This document shows, piece by piece, positions 10,573 through 22,460 of a stretch of DNA of 64,000 bases. Each line of letters begins with the position of its first letter. Positions within the stretch are counted from its first letter, which is position 1. Position numbers and translations under genes: made by a program. The notes beneath the pieces were generated by a model. The model ran no database searches, was not told where the DNA came from, and worked only from the letters and a program-made list of their open reading frames with translations. Location: contig SEMN01000093.1 in assembly GCA_005408345.1 (NCBI GenBank), positions 843,820 through 907,819 on the forward strand, in the 5' to 3' direction. This stretch comes from Macquaria australasica (Eukaryota; Chordata; Actinopteri; Centrarchiformes; Percichthyidae).

Positions 10573-13500
10573 TCAGAAGCCCAGGTATTCTGCCAGAAAC
10601 ACAGCCATGATCTTGGTCAGGTTCACCACAGTGGGACGGTGCATGTTCTCCTCTGTGTCGTCCAGCGTGTGCCAGAACTGTGGGAAGGGCGTGGCGATGA
10701 CATGCAGCACAGGGACACCTGTATGGGTGTAGAAGGAGGAGGGAGAGGAAAGAGGAAGACTGTGATGATTACTGACAGCATGTGTTATATACTGACAGAT
10801 ACGTCAAACTCTGGGAACAAATTGCCTAAGTTTTTTTCCCATCATGGGAAAGTGAGGTCAGGATTTAAAACTCATTATTAAAGACGTGCATTAGATCACA
10901 CACATTATAACTTAGCCATGTTAGACTTTCCAATATGACATTACCTTACACACATTTGGCAGACGCTTTTGTCTGTAGCGACTCACAATAAATGTGTTCA
11001 ACATCCATAGCAACAAGAGATAGATGTCATCAAAAACTGTAAGTGCATCCCTTCCAAACAAACACCTAACAATGTGTTTACGGCTACAGTGCAAGTAAGA
11101 AATGAGACGTGTCAAGGTGTAGCTTCAAAACTGGGGGTTTTCAGCCTGTGGTGAAAGACGGAGCACCAGAGTCTTGAACTGAATGTGAGCTGTAAAAAGC
11201 TGCAGCTTGCAGGTGCAGTGGTCTAGGCAGGAGATGACAAATGCCTGGATGAGCACCTGGGCTGGTGAGAAAGGGACAAATCCTCCTGATGCTGCACAGG
11301 AGGAATCCACGGGAGCGGGCTCCTGCTCTGATCAAGTATTATGTGGCTGTCTCACTCACCTTTGTGAAGGAAGGGGATGTGGTCGTCCTGTACAGGTCCA
11401 AGGTACACATCCTTCCTAAAATACGTCTGCTCTGAGGGGTGAGACGTCAAAAGCCCCTGTCGGTGGAGTCTCTTCTCTGAGAGTGAGGGGGGAGGGCAGA
11501 GTTAGGGCGCACAGCAAGAGAGGGGTTTTAAATATGCATGGAAAAAAAAAAGAAAAAAAAAAAAAAAAAAGGTACAGCCGGTGCTCACCTGCAGCAATCA
11601 GACGGTCAAACCAGCGTGCAGTGTTATCAAAGTGATTCGCAATCAGTGGATCGGGACTGCCGAGCAGGTCTAGCAGCACAAAGAGGTCCTAGAGAGAAAG
11701 TCAATAGAGAGACGTCAGCAGCTGGAAATGGCATAGAAACAGTAGTGTTAAGTTACATGAGAAACAAAGCAGGAGGGGTGGGGTTAGAGACTGTAACTAG
11801 ATTTGGGCTATTAAATGTAAGTAAATAGTCCTATAGTTACGATCTATAGTAGGAGGGTCAGTCCACAAAGACATGTTGTTAAGTTTAAAATGGGCTGATG
11901 GTGTTTAAGCAGACTGCTAAATTCTGCCTGGTCATACATAATTTAGAGTGTGTCTGGATCCGGATATGAGTTTAACCATGAAGGCCGTGTATTTTTGCAC
12001 AGTTTCCTCACCACAGCCTGAAGCATGGTGGTGTGTGCAGAGCCCGCGGGGTGAGGCGTGTTGGCCATGCGCTCTGCAAGGTGACGGGAGCCGTACAGAG
12101 AGTCTGTGGCGGTCCATTCTTCAAATGACTCCTCCCCATCAAAAAACACCAGCTGCAGAGACACTGGAAGTTTCTAGGAGGAAATCAAATTAAAAATGCA
12201 CTTTACAAAAAAGCAGCAACCGAGGCCAGTTTCTCTTCCTGCAGTGATGTCGCAGTGTGTTCCCTACAGTGACTACATAAATTAAAGCCTCAGGAGAGAT
12301 ACTGCTATATACAGATGACTGCTGCAGAGAAAACTAGGGGCTGGAGTCAGCATTTTCTACTTTATACTGCAGACAAAGAGCCAGAGGGATGAAATGAGAG
12401 TATAAGGGGAAAAAAAAGAGAAAATACTCGTCAGCATCTCAGGCCTTTTCTCTTTCTCATAGGAAGGACCACAGGAAAGTATCAAACCAATCTGTCAGCA
12501 TCTGCTCCAACTCCTGTCTATATATATCTTCAGTGAAACCACTGCAAATTGACGTCACAGTGCACGTGTAACAAAACACAACTGAGCACACACCTGCTGT
12601 TTGAATGATCTAAGCTGGGCATCCAGAGAGGTGGCAAGCTCCAGCATCATAGCACAGGGCACTGCAGAGTCACTGGCCCCAAGAAACACCTTCTCTGGGG
12701 CCCGGGGGTCTGGAGGCAGAGCCTTGGAGTCGTAGTGGCAGGCCAGGAGCAGCCTGCGAGGGGCCGAAGGGTCCAGAGTGGCGACGATGTTGGTGAACGT
12801 GACCTGGCCACGAGGGGTCGAAGACTGGAAGGAGTCTAAGTCTATGGCCCAGCCAGCAGACAGCGAAGACAGAGTGGAGGTGATGTGCTGAAGCGGAGCA
12901 GAGAGGGTGGATTAAAGATGAGGGAGGAAAATGTTAAGAGAAAAGAGGAGGAAACTAATATTTACACGCACCTGCTGTACAGCCAGGCTGCCTTGTGTCC
13001 CTGGGAGCCTCTCTATTAGGATGGGCCTCAGGTGAGTCTCCCACAGGCGAATACCATCCACCTGAGAGGCCAGACGGCGGATTTGAGCTGGGGAGCACTT
13101 ACTGGGTTTGTGGGACAACTGGATAGATGGGAAATATGATTAATGATTACAAAGCAAATGTGAAAAGAGAAAGCTATTAAGATGAAAACCCAAGTTAGAA
13201 ATCTTGGTGTTTTAATATATATAACATATATATAATATATAATAACTAAATCAACATTTTATCATCTCAAACAAATAGCAAGAGTTAGAGGTCTCATGTC
13301 CAGACAAGACTTAGAGAAACTCATTCATGCCTTCATTTCCAGCAGAGTGGACTATTGTAACGGCATCCTGTCTGGTCTTCCCAAAACGACCGTCAGACAA
13401 CTTCAGCTCATTCAGAACGCTGCTGCCAGAGTTGTAACGAGAACCAAGAGAACTGAGCACATTACTCCTGTTCTTAAATCTTTACACTGGCTTCCACTTA

Positions 13501-15026
13501 CTTATAGAATAGACTTGCTGCTAGTTTATAAATTGCTCAACAATGTTGGGCCAAAATACATCTCTGATCTCCTTGAAGAATATAAACCCAGCAGTCAGCT
13601 GGTTGTACCTCGAGTCAGAACCAAACAGGGTGAAGCTGCTTTTAGCTACTATGCTGCACACAGATGGAACCAACTTCCTGAAGATCTCAAATGCGCCCCA
13701 ACTTTAGCCACTCTCAAAATGAAATTAAAAACTCTGCTGTTCTCCTGTGCATTTGCATGACTGGTTTTTCTAATGCACTTTTGTTTCTTTTGTTGCATTG
13801 GCAACATACATCTTATTACTGCACTCTAACTGTATTTTATTTCATTTTACATATCTGAATTCATTTTATCTTAACTGATTTTATTCTTATTGTTTTGAAT
13901 GTCATTCTAATGTTTTTCTTTGCCTAAGCAAAGCACTTTGAATTGCCTCTGTGTTTGAAATGTGCTATATAAATAAAGCTGCCTTGCCTTGCCTTTGAGG
14001 CAAAATTGGAAATTTGGGACTGAATGAAAAGTACGGGATAACGGTGAAGGGACAGATGAACTACTTCAAAACACAAGGAAATTAACAGTTACTTTGATTG
14101 TCAATTAATCTGCTTAATGTTATCGTTTGGGCCATAAAATGAAAACGAAAAAAGTGAAAAATGCACATCACAATGATGGTATTACATTACTTGTTTTGTC
14201 TGACCAACACTTCCCCCTCCACTCAAAAATGTGTTTTGCTTATTGTTCCTTCACCGTGCAGAGTGATGTTTGTGCAGAGCTTGACACTAGAAGACAGTTT
14301 TCACATTCATCTGCTGAAGGGGGGTAATTTTAAATCTGAGTTTAACACGTGTACAAGCAGACACAGCTGTTTATTCTCACATAAGACAAAGAAAAGCAGC
14401 AAGCTGGAACCAGAGACTATTTGGCATTTTTGCTTAAAAACAGACATAGACGATTAATTGATTATAAAAATAGTTGCCGATTAATCTTTTAGTTTAAGCA
14501 CTAGACATGTGATGAGCCACTCTGGCCTGTTAATGTATCCATTATAACAATAGGGGAAAAACAGTAGGCTACTGTGGGGGAAGAAATGCTGCAGAAAATA
14601 ACACGTCTGCACTGTTGATATGGTGAGACAATCATTATGAGTGTCACTAGTGACATGTTTTATGTCTGGTTACTATGATATGCTGTAACACAGAAGTCAA
14701 GACAATGCAACACCGTCTGGTTGTGGATATTATATTTCAAAATGAGTACTGGTCCCACAACAGTAAAGTTTTAGAGTCTGCGTTTATGCATCTGTCATTC
14801 CTCTTACCCTGTCTTTGGTCAGATCTGCGGCTGGCATGCGGTTCTCGTTTTCATTGGTGGTGTCGTTGGACAGGTAGACTCCCAGCACCACCGCCAGCAC
14901 CAGAACCCCGAAGAGACAGAGCAGCAGTACCCGAGCCCGGGGCATCCGCACCCGGTCACAGCCGGGAAAAGAGCCGCTGCCGTTGCTCTGCTGCAGAGGC
15001 TTGTACCGCCGACTGGACCTGGACAT
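10573..15026 (-). CDS. qpctl: Glutaminyl-peptide cyclotransferase-like (Golgi glutaminyl cyclase)
   Basis: Seven exons on minus: 15026-14808, 13118-12972, 12887-12594, 12173-12012, 11688-11589, 11476-11360, 10718-10573; 1,185 bp, 394 residues (human about 382). The enzyme turns N-terminal Gln or Glu of peptides and proteins into pyroglutamate; it is a zinc-dependent single-pass type II Golgi protein. Seen: a basic N-terminus then a hydrophobic span at about residues 33-52 (VLLLCLFGVLVLAVVLGVYL), ACHYDSK at 171-177, GASDSAVPC with zinc-ligand Asp195, FDGEE with catalytic/ligand Glu234-235, QDDHIPF with acidic Asp338-339, and FWHT with Trp362 and zinc-ligand His363. The ending is AVFLAEYLGF, as in the family. 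All active-site residues are kept. Start chosen at MSRSSRRYKP; an in-frame upstream ATG at 15122 would add 32 residues including Cys-rich sequence with no family match. Head to head with rrm1. Confidence 0.93.
10941..10995 (+). repeat. Short fragment of a common fish repeat (CAGACGCTTTTGTC core)
   Basis: In the last qpctl intron. TTGGCAGACGCTTTTGTCTG followed by GCGACTCACAA resembles the TTTAGCAGACGCTTTTATCC ... GCGACTTACAA module found in many ray-finned fish repeats. Only a fragment; family not assigned. Confidence 0.4.
13190..13997 (+). mobile_element. L2-like non-LTR retrotransposon, 5'-truncated 3' end
   Basis: In intron 1 of qpctl, opposite to the gene. An open frame at 13296-13760 (154 residues) carries the end of the reverse-transcriptase polyprotein: HAFISSRVDYCNGILSGLP, QLIQNAAARVVTRTK, HITPVLKSLHWLPL, GPKYISDLL and HRWNQLPEDLK. 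Upstream, degraded AT-rich sequence still reads as RNLGV-like. The 3' end has AAGCACTTTGAATTGCCTCT, then GTGCTATATAAATAAAGCTG and the short tandem tail TGCCTTGCCTTGCC, as in L2-clade elements that end in a microsatellite rather than poly(A). No endonuclease or RT core, so not mobile on its own. Confidence 0.75.
14085..14500. repeat. Teleost GATTAATCGATTAATC-type repeat, degraded
   Basis: In qpctl intron 1, next to the LINE. It has paired ends with TTGTCAATTAATCTGC and GATTAATTGATTATAAAAATAG, and the inner segment GACAAAGAAAAGCAGCAA found in other copies in this window. Member of a high-copy non-coding fish family. Confidence 0.45.
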
Positions 15027-16574
15027 GACTGCGGGGAAACAGCGTCTGTGTAATATCGACCAGTCAGTCCCAACAGCTACGTGTCCAAACTGACAGGTGG
15101 AGCATGTAGGAGGGAAATCCACGCAGGAAGTCGAGGCGGACGATGGCTGTGATCTGAAGCAGACTGGAGAAAAACAGGCACAGTCCGGGGTCCTGCTTCA
15201 ACATAATGACCCATCCTTCGCGTGCGATAGTCTGTCCTTTGTGACCCCGATCTTCGATGCGACTCTAGCAGCCCAGTTTTTTGAAGGCATGGTTGATTTT
15301 ACGGCTGCTTGGATCACGTTAATCCAGGAAACATAATTTACGCAGAAACAGAATAATTCAGTCCACCTCTAGCTTCTGCCGTTTAGCAGCAGCAACCCTT
15401 TCACTGCTGCGTTTAACTCGTTTTCATCCACTAACAGCCAGTAGTGAGGAAAAACTGCAACGAAGTCAGCGCGTAGCGAACTTGTCACAACTCTTCTGGT
15501 GCAGTGGTCCATTTAAAAAAGTACAAATTTAACGTCTTCGGGGTCTCTGGTTAAACGGCGTTAACTTCTTCAACGTTTTTATGGCGGTTGGCAAATAGCG
15601 TTGTGGTGCGCTGGCGCCACCTACTGGACAGGAGGCGTCCTACAGTAACTGCGATTAAATACAGCTCAGTGCGACATTAAGCTGCCAGGAGAAAGTGGAA
15701 AGCGACTACAGTAGTACATTTACTCAGGTGCTCGTATTTTACTTGAATAATTCTATGTTATGATATTTTACAGCTGTAATTAATTTATTATAGGCCTATT
15801 GTTCACCCCATCTTCTCCCCAGTTCTCAGGAGTCATCTGTGAAGATGGTAAACTATCTGAACCAATTACAGGATGTCACCCAATCACAAGTTTCTAAATG
15901 TCTAATGTTTTTTTGTTTTTTTTATTACACCAGGAACCCGTATTCAATCTCTGGGTGTTATTAACATGTACATGAGCGATCTGCAGTAAACTGTTATAAA
16001 ACTAAATGAACTTGATTCCTAAACGTCACCATTGTCCTCTTTCTTTATCGCCTGTCTTGCTTTAGTTCGCGGGAATATTTGATCATAACAGGTGAAGATA
16101 GTCCAGAAATGATCGATGCAACGCAGCGGAAAACAATAAGTGTATTCGCTCGATGAAAGAACACAGAGGGGGACACATCCTCGTGTCTCGTGTGGAGGAT
16201 AACCCGTCAGGTCTGAACTAAACAAAACGTCTTGTATGACCTACTTTTCCATCCCGCCAGATTTTCGTCCCGGGAAAAACGAACGGAAAAGGAAGCTGAC
16301 GTTCTAAACTCTCGTGATTGGTCCTCAGGCGCGAAGTCCCGCGTTCTCTTGCTGCCGATTGGTCTATTCCCGCCACAGTGGCCGCTCCTTCCGTACAAAT
16401 GCGACGTTAGCGGGTTTTCTCCGGGAGTCGTCCGCGCCGCCTCTACCGATCCCCGGACGGAGTTTGTGTTCAGCCGCACGCTTTGACGCCGAGGAGACGA
16501 TACACTCGTAGCTGGAGAGCTGCTGTTTTTTCTTTTCTTTCTCGGGAGACGAGTAGCACCACACGTCGGTCACC
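15027..16574. promoter_or_regulatory. Divergent promoter region between qpctl and rrm1
   Basis: The coding starts of qpctl (minus) and rrm1 (plus) are 1,548 bp apart. The flanks at 14.8-15.7 kb and 16.2-16.6 kb are richer in CG dinucleotides than the rest of the window, while the middle (15.7-16.0 kb) is AT-rich. This fits two neighbouring promoters more than one shared compact promoter. Transcription starts are not visible. Confidence 0.5.
16252..16374 (+). promoter_or_regulatory. rrm1 proximal promoter: inverted CCAAT boxes and E2F-like sites
   Basis: ATTGG (inverted CCAAT, NF-Y type) at 16317-16321 and at 16358-16362; the second is followed at once by TTCCCGCC (16367-16374), an E2F-like motif. 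TCCCGCC also occurs at 16252-16258. Paired CCAAT and E2F motifs upstream of the start codon are usual in S-phase genes, which fits ribonucleotide reductase. Motifs are seen; their use is inferred. Confidence 0.5.
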
Positions 16575-19500
16575 ATGCACGTCGTCAAGCGAGGTGAGCG
16601 CCTGTTCTGTTGCCATGGATCCGCGTAACTCGGGCCTCCGTTAGCTTCGGCGCCGTCGCTGTCAACAACGTGCGTTTACCGGTAATTGTGAAGTGACGGC
16701 GGCTTTTCTGCTGCCAGCCTGACCGATCAGGCGTCATGTCGCACACCCGAAACTTACAGGCCAGGCCGGCTAACGTTAACTAGTAGCCATCGGCCAGTTA
16801 ACCGGTGTTACGCAGCAGGCTACGGCGTTTTTATTGAGCTAATTAGCTTCACGTTAACAAACGCGTCGCTTTAGATGATTAAATACAAGCGCACGTTGAC
16901 GTTACCTAATTATAATGTAACTTCCGAGCCCTTCTGCTGAAGGTTTTTTTTTTTTTATTATTGAAGTTGGTGTTTATGGGCTTTCCCGTAAGCTTTTGTC
17001 ATAGTTGGCGCCAAAAGGCGAACTGCGGTCAAACTAGCCGCCCCTGTTTTTCGGGTGCGCAGTTCATCCAGAGTTTATGGTAATCGCAATGAAACGGGGG
17101 GGGGGGGCTCTTACAGAAATACTTTAAAGTTAATTATTCCCGGTAATGAACTGAATGAACATGTAATTAGTAGGAAGTGTCGTAAACTGCAGTGTGTATA
17201 CTCGGACACTTTAAAGCTAACACAAATCCCACCAATGAATACTTCCGGATTTCAAAGTAAAAGATGGCGTTGGGTTTCATTAACATTATTTTCGATTGAG
17301 GAACAGAATGCGTGTTTATTGAAAAACTCATGGGAGTCTATTATAGTTACAATCCATAAGTAGTTCATAAGTCTAGTAAGTTTGGACTCGGTACTTCTTA
17401 GACTACTTGCACAAATAATATCAACTACTTTTACTGTGTAGTTTCTGAGTAATACAATGTCAAAATCCCTTCCAGAGAACAAGAGCGAGCATTTTTGCAT
17501 AACTTTGATATGGAATAAAAACCATTTCTTTCATAAGTAGTTCACGAGTCTAGTATTTTTGGACTTGGTACTTCTTAGACTACTTGCACAAATACTATGA
17601 CACACTTTTACTGTGTAGTTTTTGAGTAATACAATCAAATCAAATGTCAAAGTCTCTCCCAGAGGAAAGAATTCATTATTTTTGTCTAAATTTGATGTGG
17701 GATAAAACCTACTTCTTCCATAAGTAGTTCATGAGCTTAGTACTGGTCTTTGTTAGTAGCAAGAAAGCTGGTGGAGCAGGGAAGAGGGCTAGACGGGGGG
17801 GATGGCTGGCAAGATGAGTTGAGGGCAAGCTGGTGGCTGGATAGGCGGGGAATACCAGCTTCTCAATTATATCTCAAGGAGATATTTTAACTTTTGTAAT
17901 TTAAAACTGTTTAACTGCTTGACCGCAGTAAAGGCGAAGTTAAGTAGGCCAACCTGAGTGTCCAGTGTGGACCTGTTAACTTGCTGGGGTTTTTGCACTT
18001 TTGTTGGCCAGGAAAAGTAAACTGTTTACAGTTATATTAGACTTTTAGACCACAGCATCAAGTAGCTGAGTTTAGCACCACAAGCTTTTGATCTTAACTG
18101 TGTGCAGATTGGATTAAAACTGGAACAAAAGTATATTTAACACATGTTGCACAAAAGTCAACTCTTTAAGCTCTCGACAATGTTGCAAATAATTGTTTGT
18201 GTTGTTCAGTCCTTTTTCTAAGTTCAAGGATTAATAGAAACAACCAAACAAGTAATTGGAGAAATAATAAATAAATTACAGTAATCTGACTAAGTACATT
18301 TACTCAAGTAAAATACCTGAATACTTCCACCATTGATTAATGGATAAATACCAAGAGGAATCAGTGTTAAGACCATGTTAGTGTTAATATTTGAATGAAC
18401 TTGTGATATTTGTAATTATATTATCAAATGTATACTTGAGTTTAATAGATGCTATTTACTTTTACATCTGAAAGGAATATTTCATGTGAGGTTTGAAAGA
18501 TGGGAAAAGATTAGAAGGAAAAGGGATGTAAATGTAATGTAACAGTCCAGCCCGGGACCTTACTGGATTTATCATGACTGATACTTGTTGACGCAGCTAA
18601 TAGTTTCATCTTTATTGTTTCAAGATTGTATAATCTTGACAACTTTAGTCTGTGGTGATTGGGTTAACTGAAGTGGTTTTTATTTGTATTTTTCAGATGG
18701 ACGCCAAGAGCGCGTCATGTTCGATAAAATCACCTCTCGCATCCAGAAGCTGTGCTACGGACTGAACTCTGACTTTGTGGATCCGGCTCAGATTACGATG
18801 AAGGTGATCCAGGGTCTGTACAGCGGAGTCACCACCGTGGAGCTCGACACGCTGGCAGCAGAGATCGCCGCCACTCTCACCACTAAACACCCCGACTATG
18901 CCATCCTCGCCGCACGCATCGCCGTCTCAAACCTGCACAAAGAGACGAAGAAGGTGTTTAGTGACGTGATGGAGGACCTGTACAACTACATCAACCCCTT
19001 AAATAAACGCCACTCTCCCATGATCTCCAAGGAGACGCTCGACATTGTTCTCGAGAACAAAGACCGCCTCAACTCGGCTATAATCTTCGACCGAGATTTC
19101 TCCTACAACTTCTTTGGCTTCAAGACGCTGGAGCGGTCCTACCTATTGAAGATCAACGGCAAAGTGGCCGAGCGGCCGCAGCACATGCTCATGAGAGTGG
19201 CTGTTGGGATCCATGAAACGGATATCAATGCAGCCATCGAGACCTACAACCTGCTGTCAGAGAAGTGGTTCACTCACGCCTCTCCTACGCTGTTCAACGC
19301 AGGAACCAACAGGCCACAGCTGTCCAGCTGCTTCCTACTCGCCATGAAGGACGACAGCATCGAAGGCATTTATGACACTTTAAAGCAATGTGCCCTCATC
19401 TCCAAGTCAGCTGGAGGAATCGGAGTGGCAGTAAGCTGCATCAGATCAACGGGGAGCTACATCGCAGGCACCAACGGCAACTCCAACGGGCTAGTCCCCA

Positions 19501-21836
19501 TGCTGAGAGTTTACAACAACACGGCACGTTATGTCGACCAGGGTGGCAACAAGAGGCCCGGAGCCTTTGCCATGTACCTGGAGCCCTGGCACTTTGATGT
19601 GTTTGACTTCCTGGAGCTGAAGAAGAACACAGGAAAGGAGGAGCAGAGAGCCAGAGACCTTTTCTACGGCTTGTGGATCCCCGACCTGTTCATGAAGAGA
19701 GTGGAGAGCAACCAAGACTGGTCTCTGATGTGTCCGAGCGAGTGCCCCGGGCTGGACGAGTGCTGGGGCGAGGAGTTTGAGAAGCTCTACACCACATATG
19801 AGAAGGAGGGGAGGGTCAAGCGCATGGTGAAGGCTCAGCAGCTGTGGCACGCCATTATTGAGTCCCAGACAGAAACCGGTACGCCATACATGCTGTACAA
19901 AGACGCCTGCAACAGGAAGAGCAACCAGCAGAATCTGGGCACCATCAAGAGCAGCAACCTCTGCACAGAAATCGTTGAATACACCAGCCACGACGAGGTG
20001 GCCGTCTGTAATCTGGCCTCCATCGCGCTCAACATGTACGTCACCCCTGAGCGGACTTATGATTTTAAAAAACTAGCGTACGTGACCAAAGTAATCGTCA
20101 AAAACTTGAACAAGATCATTGAGATTAACTTCTATCCAGTGCCTGAAGCGGAAAAGTCCAACAAGCGTCACAGGCCAATAGGAATCGGTGTCCAGGGTTT
20201 GGCAGATGCCTTTATCCTCATGCGTTACCCATTCGAAAGCCCCCAGGCTCAGCTGCTGAACATTCAGATCTTTGAGACCATCTACTACGCCGCCCTGGAG
20301 GCGAGCTGCGAGCTGGCGGCTGAGCTCGGCCCCTACGAGACGTACGAAGGCTCTCCTGTCAGCAAGGGCATCCTCCAGTACGACATGTGGGAGAAGACGC
20401 CCACTGACCTGCTGGACTGGAAGCTGCTGAAGGAGAAGATCGCCAAGCACGGCGTTAGGAACAGCCTGCTGCTGGCCCCGATGCCCACAGCCTCCACCGC
20501 CCAGATCCTGGGCAACAACGAGTCTATCGAAGCCTACACTAGCAACATCTACACCCGCAGGGTCCTCTCCGGAGAGTTTCAGATCGTGAATCCTCATCTG
20601 CTCAAAGACCTGACGGAGAGGGGGCTGTGGAGTGAAGAGATGAAGAACCAGCTGATAGCTCACAATGGGTCCATTCAGGTAATCCATCCATATCACATCC
20701 AGGTGGCACATCAGGAAGTAAACTTTTTACGTGTACTGTCAAAATGCTGATTTCATTATTTTATCTGATTTTGTCCGCTTCAGACCTACTAAAGTAAACG
20801 CATCACAACTCGACTTCGCCGTGATGAAGAGCTGCAACAATTAGTCAATCGAAATAAAATTAATTGGCAGCTATTTTGATTAACTGATTAATCGTTTCAG
20901 AAATATTTCAAGCAGAATTTCCAAACATTTTCAAAGTAGCAGTCGGTTAAACAAAATAAGACCTTGGGAAGTAATGATGAATGGCAATTTACATTTTATA
21001 GACTAAACGATTAATCGAGAAAATAATCGGCAGGTTAATCTATAAAGAAAATAATCGTTAGTTTTCCTGGTCATAGTAGTGAACTAGAAATAATTACTGA
21101 AATACTTCCAGTTGGTTCTTTCTGTACTGGGAGAACCAGGGTCCAGCATTGTGTAGGGCTGCAACTAACAGTTGTCAGAGAATAGTCCCAGAGCCCAAGG
21201 TGACATTGAAATTGCTTGTTTTGTCCGACCAACGGTCCAAAACCCTAAAAGTTATTGTGACTTTAGCAGAGAATGAAGTCCTTTAGATTTCGTGTTTTTT
21301 TTTTTTTTTTTTTTTTTAATTTATTTAATTTAATTTTGGCATAATAAGAATTGTTTGTTTCAACAGGACATTGACGAGATTCCAGATGATCTGAAGCAGC
21401 TGTACAAAACCGTGTGGGAAATCTCCCAGAAGACCATACTCAAGATGGCCGCCGACCGCGGCTCTTTCATCGACCAGAGCCAGTCCCTGAACATCCACAT
21501 CGCCGAGCCGAACTACGGAAAACTGACCAGCATGCACTTCTACGGCTGGAAGCAGGTAAGTGAGGGCGAATCGGAACAGAAGGATAAAGAGAGGCTGTAA
21601 ATTCGGCGTGTTAAATTCACTTGTCCCTCTCACCACAGGGTCTGAAGACAGGAATGTACTACCTGAGGACGAAGCCTGCTGCTAACCCCATCCAGTTCAC
21701 CCTGAACAAGGAGAAGCTGAAGGAGGCGCCGGAGCAGCAGGTCAGGGCCTCCGAGGAGGAGATCAAAGAGCGTAACATTGCTGCCATGGTGTGTTCTCTG
21801 GAGAACCGAGACGAGTGCCTCATGTGTGGATCTTAA
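16575..21836 (+). CDS. rrm1: Ribonucleoside-diphosphate reductase large subunit (RRM1)
   Basis: Four coding exons: 16575-16593, 18697-20678, 21367-21555, 21639-21836; 2,388 bp, 795 residues (human 792). It reduces ribonucleoside diphosphates to deoxy forms for DNA synthesis, with small subunit RRM2 or p53R2, in the cytosol. Seen: MHVVKR|DGRQERVMF with the N-terminal ATP-cone (about 1-92), SSCFLL with active-site Cys218, NLCTE with Asn427, Cys429 and Glu431, VCNLAS with Cys444, MYYLRT with radical-path Tyr737-738, and the C-terminal CLMC pair Cys790/Cys793. The N-terminal 700 residues align with human without gaps. Oddity: residues 7 to 667 sit in one exon, while the human gene has 19 exons. 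It is not a processed pseudogene: introns at both ends are kept, the frame is intact and a promoter is present. The CAGGTAAG-type donors and pyrimidine-rich acceptors are normal. Confidence 0.97.
16594..18696 (+). other. rrm1 intron 1
   Basis: 2.1 kb. The first 450 bp continue the CG-rich promoter region. Then come a G10 run near 17098-17107, a tandem repeat at 17355-17755 and AT-rich sequence with a short fish-repeat fragment at about 18290-18340. No other gene seen. Confidence 0.7.
17355..17755 (+). repeat. Tandem repeat, about 180-bp unit, 2.2 copies
   Basis: CATAAGTAGTTCA starts at 17355, 17532 and 17719, giving periods of 177 and 187 bp. Units 1 and 2 share CTTCTTAGACTACTTGCACA, ACTTTTACTGTGTAGTTT and GAGTAATACAAT in the same order; unit 3 breaks off after about 35 bp. 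Confidence 0.75.
18697..20678 (+). other. rrm1: Very long internal rrm1 exon (1,982 bp)
   Basis: Acceptor TTTTTCAG at 18689-18696, donor GTAATC after 20678. It runs without interruption from DGRQERVMF to NGSIQ. Reading past the donor gives 24 residues (VIHPYHIQ onward) with no family match before a stop, so the exon border is at 20678 and the intron is real. Confidence 0.9.
20835..21290. repeat. Teleost GATTAATCG-type repeat in rrm1 intron 2
   Basis: ATTTTGATTAACTGATTAATCG near 20874-20895 and GACTAAACGATTAATCGAG near 21000-21019, followed by a second related stretch with TTGTTTTGTCCGACCAAC. Same family as the copies at 14.1, 22.2, 43.9, 45.0, 47.0 and 61.7 kb. Confidence 0.5.
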
Positions 21837-22063
21837 ACGCATCCTCTCTAATTACAGTCTAACCTGCGAAGGCTTCAGGTTGTGTAAACGCACCTGCTGA
21901 CTCGAACGTGAAGCCCAATGTGTAACGATTCAAAAACCTTTTTTGCGTTGACCATACTTGGCTGGACTGTCGAGGGAATGTAAAGTATTTTTATTAAAAA
22001 TGTGTTCTGTCAACTCACTTATGTCAATGCAAGTACTTATTACAAAATGTGTTTTATGTGGGA

Positions 22064-22093
22064 AATAAAAATAGCTTTGTAACGGAAAATAAA
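22064..22093 (+). terminator. rrm1 poly(A) signals
   Basis: AATAAA at 22064-22069 and 22088-22093, 228-252 bp after the rrm1 stop and the first such hexamers downstream. Most likely the end of the rrm1 mRNA. Confidence 0.6.
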
Positions 22094-22164
22094 AATTTTA
22101 CATGCAAGTTGTTTAATCTTGTTTGTGTGAGCTGTGGGAAGTAAACTAACTTGATTTAGTGCTG

Positions 22165-22460
22165 TAGGGCTGCAGTTTGATTTTATTAATTGTTAGAGGA
22201 AACGCAGGAAGATAAGCTGTTTTGTCTATTAAACAGCTAAAAGTGGGAAACACCATCACAATCTCTTATGTTCTGTCTTGTCTGAACAGTCCAAAACACA
22301 ATCTACTATAATGTAAGATCAAGAAAAGCAGCAAATTTAGCATTTTAGCTTGAAAAATAAATGACTAAAGTTTAGTTGAGTGATAGATACCCAAGACATT
22401 GATAAAATAATTGCCAATTATGGGGATTAATTATTTTAACTGACTTGCAACTCTTACGTT
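22165..22460. repeat. Teleost GATTAATCG-type repeat, degraded
   Basis: TTTTGTCTATTAAACAGC, GTGGGAAACACCATCACAAT, GTCTGAACAGTCCAAAAC and TCAAGAAAAGCAGCAAAT follow the order of inner segments in other copies; a further partial copy follows at about 22520-22680. Confidence 0.4.

Noticed and set aside
13296..13760. 154-codon frame in qpctl intron as a host gene
   Set aside because: It is the C-terminal end of an L2-like reverse transcriptase with the matching LINE 3' tail.
19491..19991. Minus-strand frames of 160-210 codons opposite rrm1
   Set aside because: Antisense shadows caused by GC-rich codon usage in the long exon; no family resemblance.
20679..20750. Open frame running 24 codons past the rrm1 long exon
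   Set aside because: Residues after SIQ do not match RRM1, a GTAATC donor is present, and the next exon continues the protein exactly.
16575..21836. rrm1 as a retrocopy or pseudogene
   Set aside because: Introns at both ends, intact frame, complete catalytic residues and a motif-rich promoter indicate the working gene.
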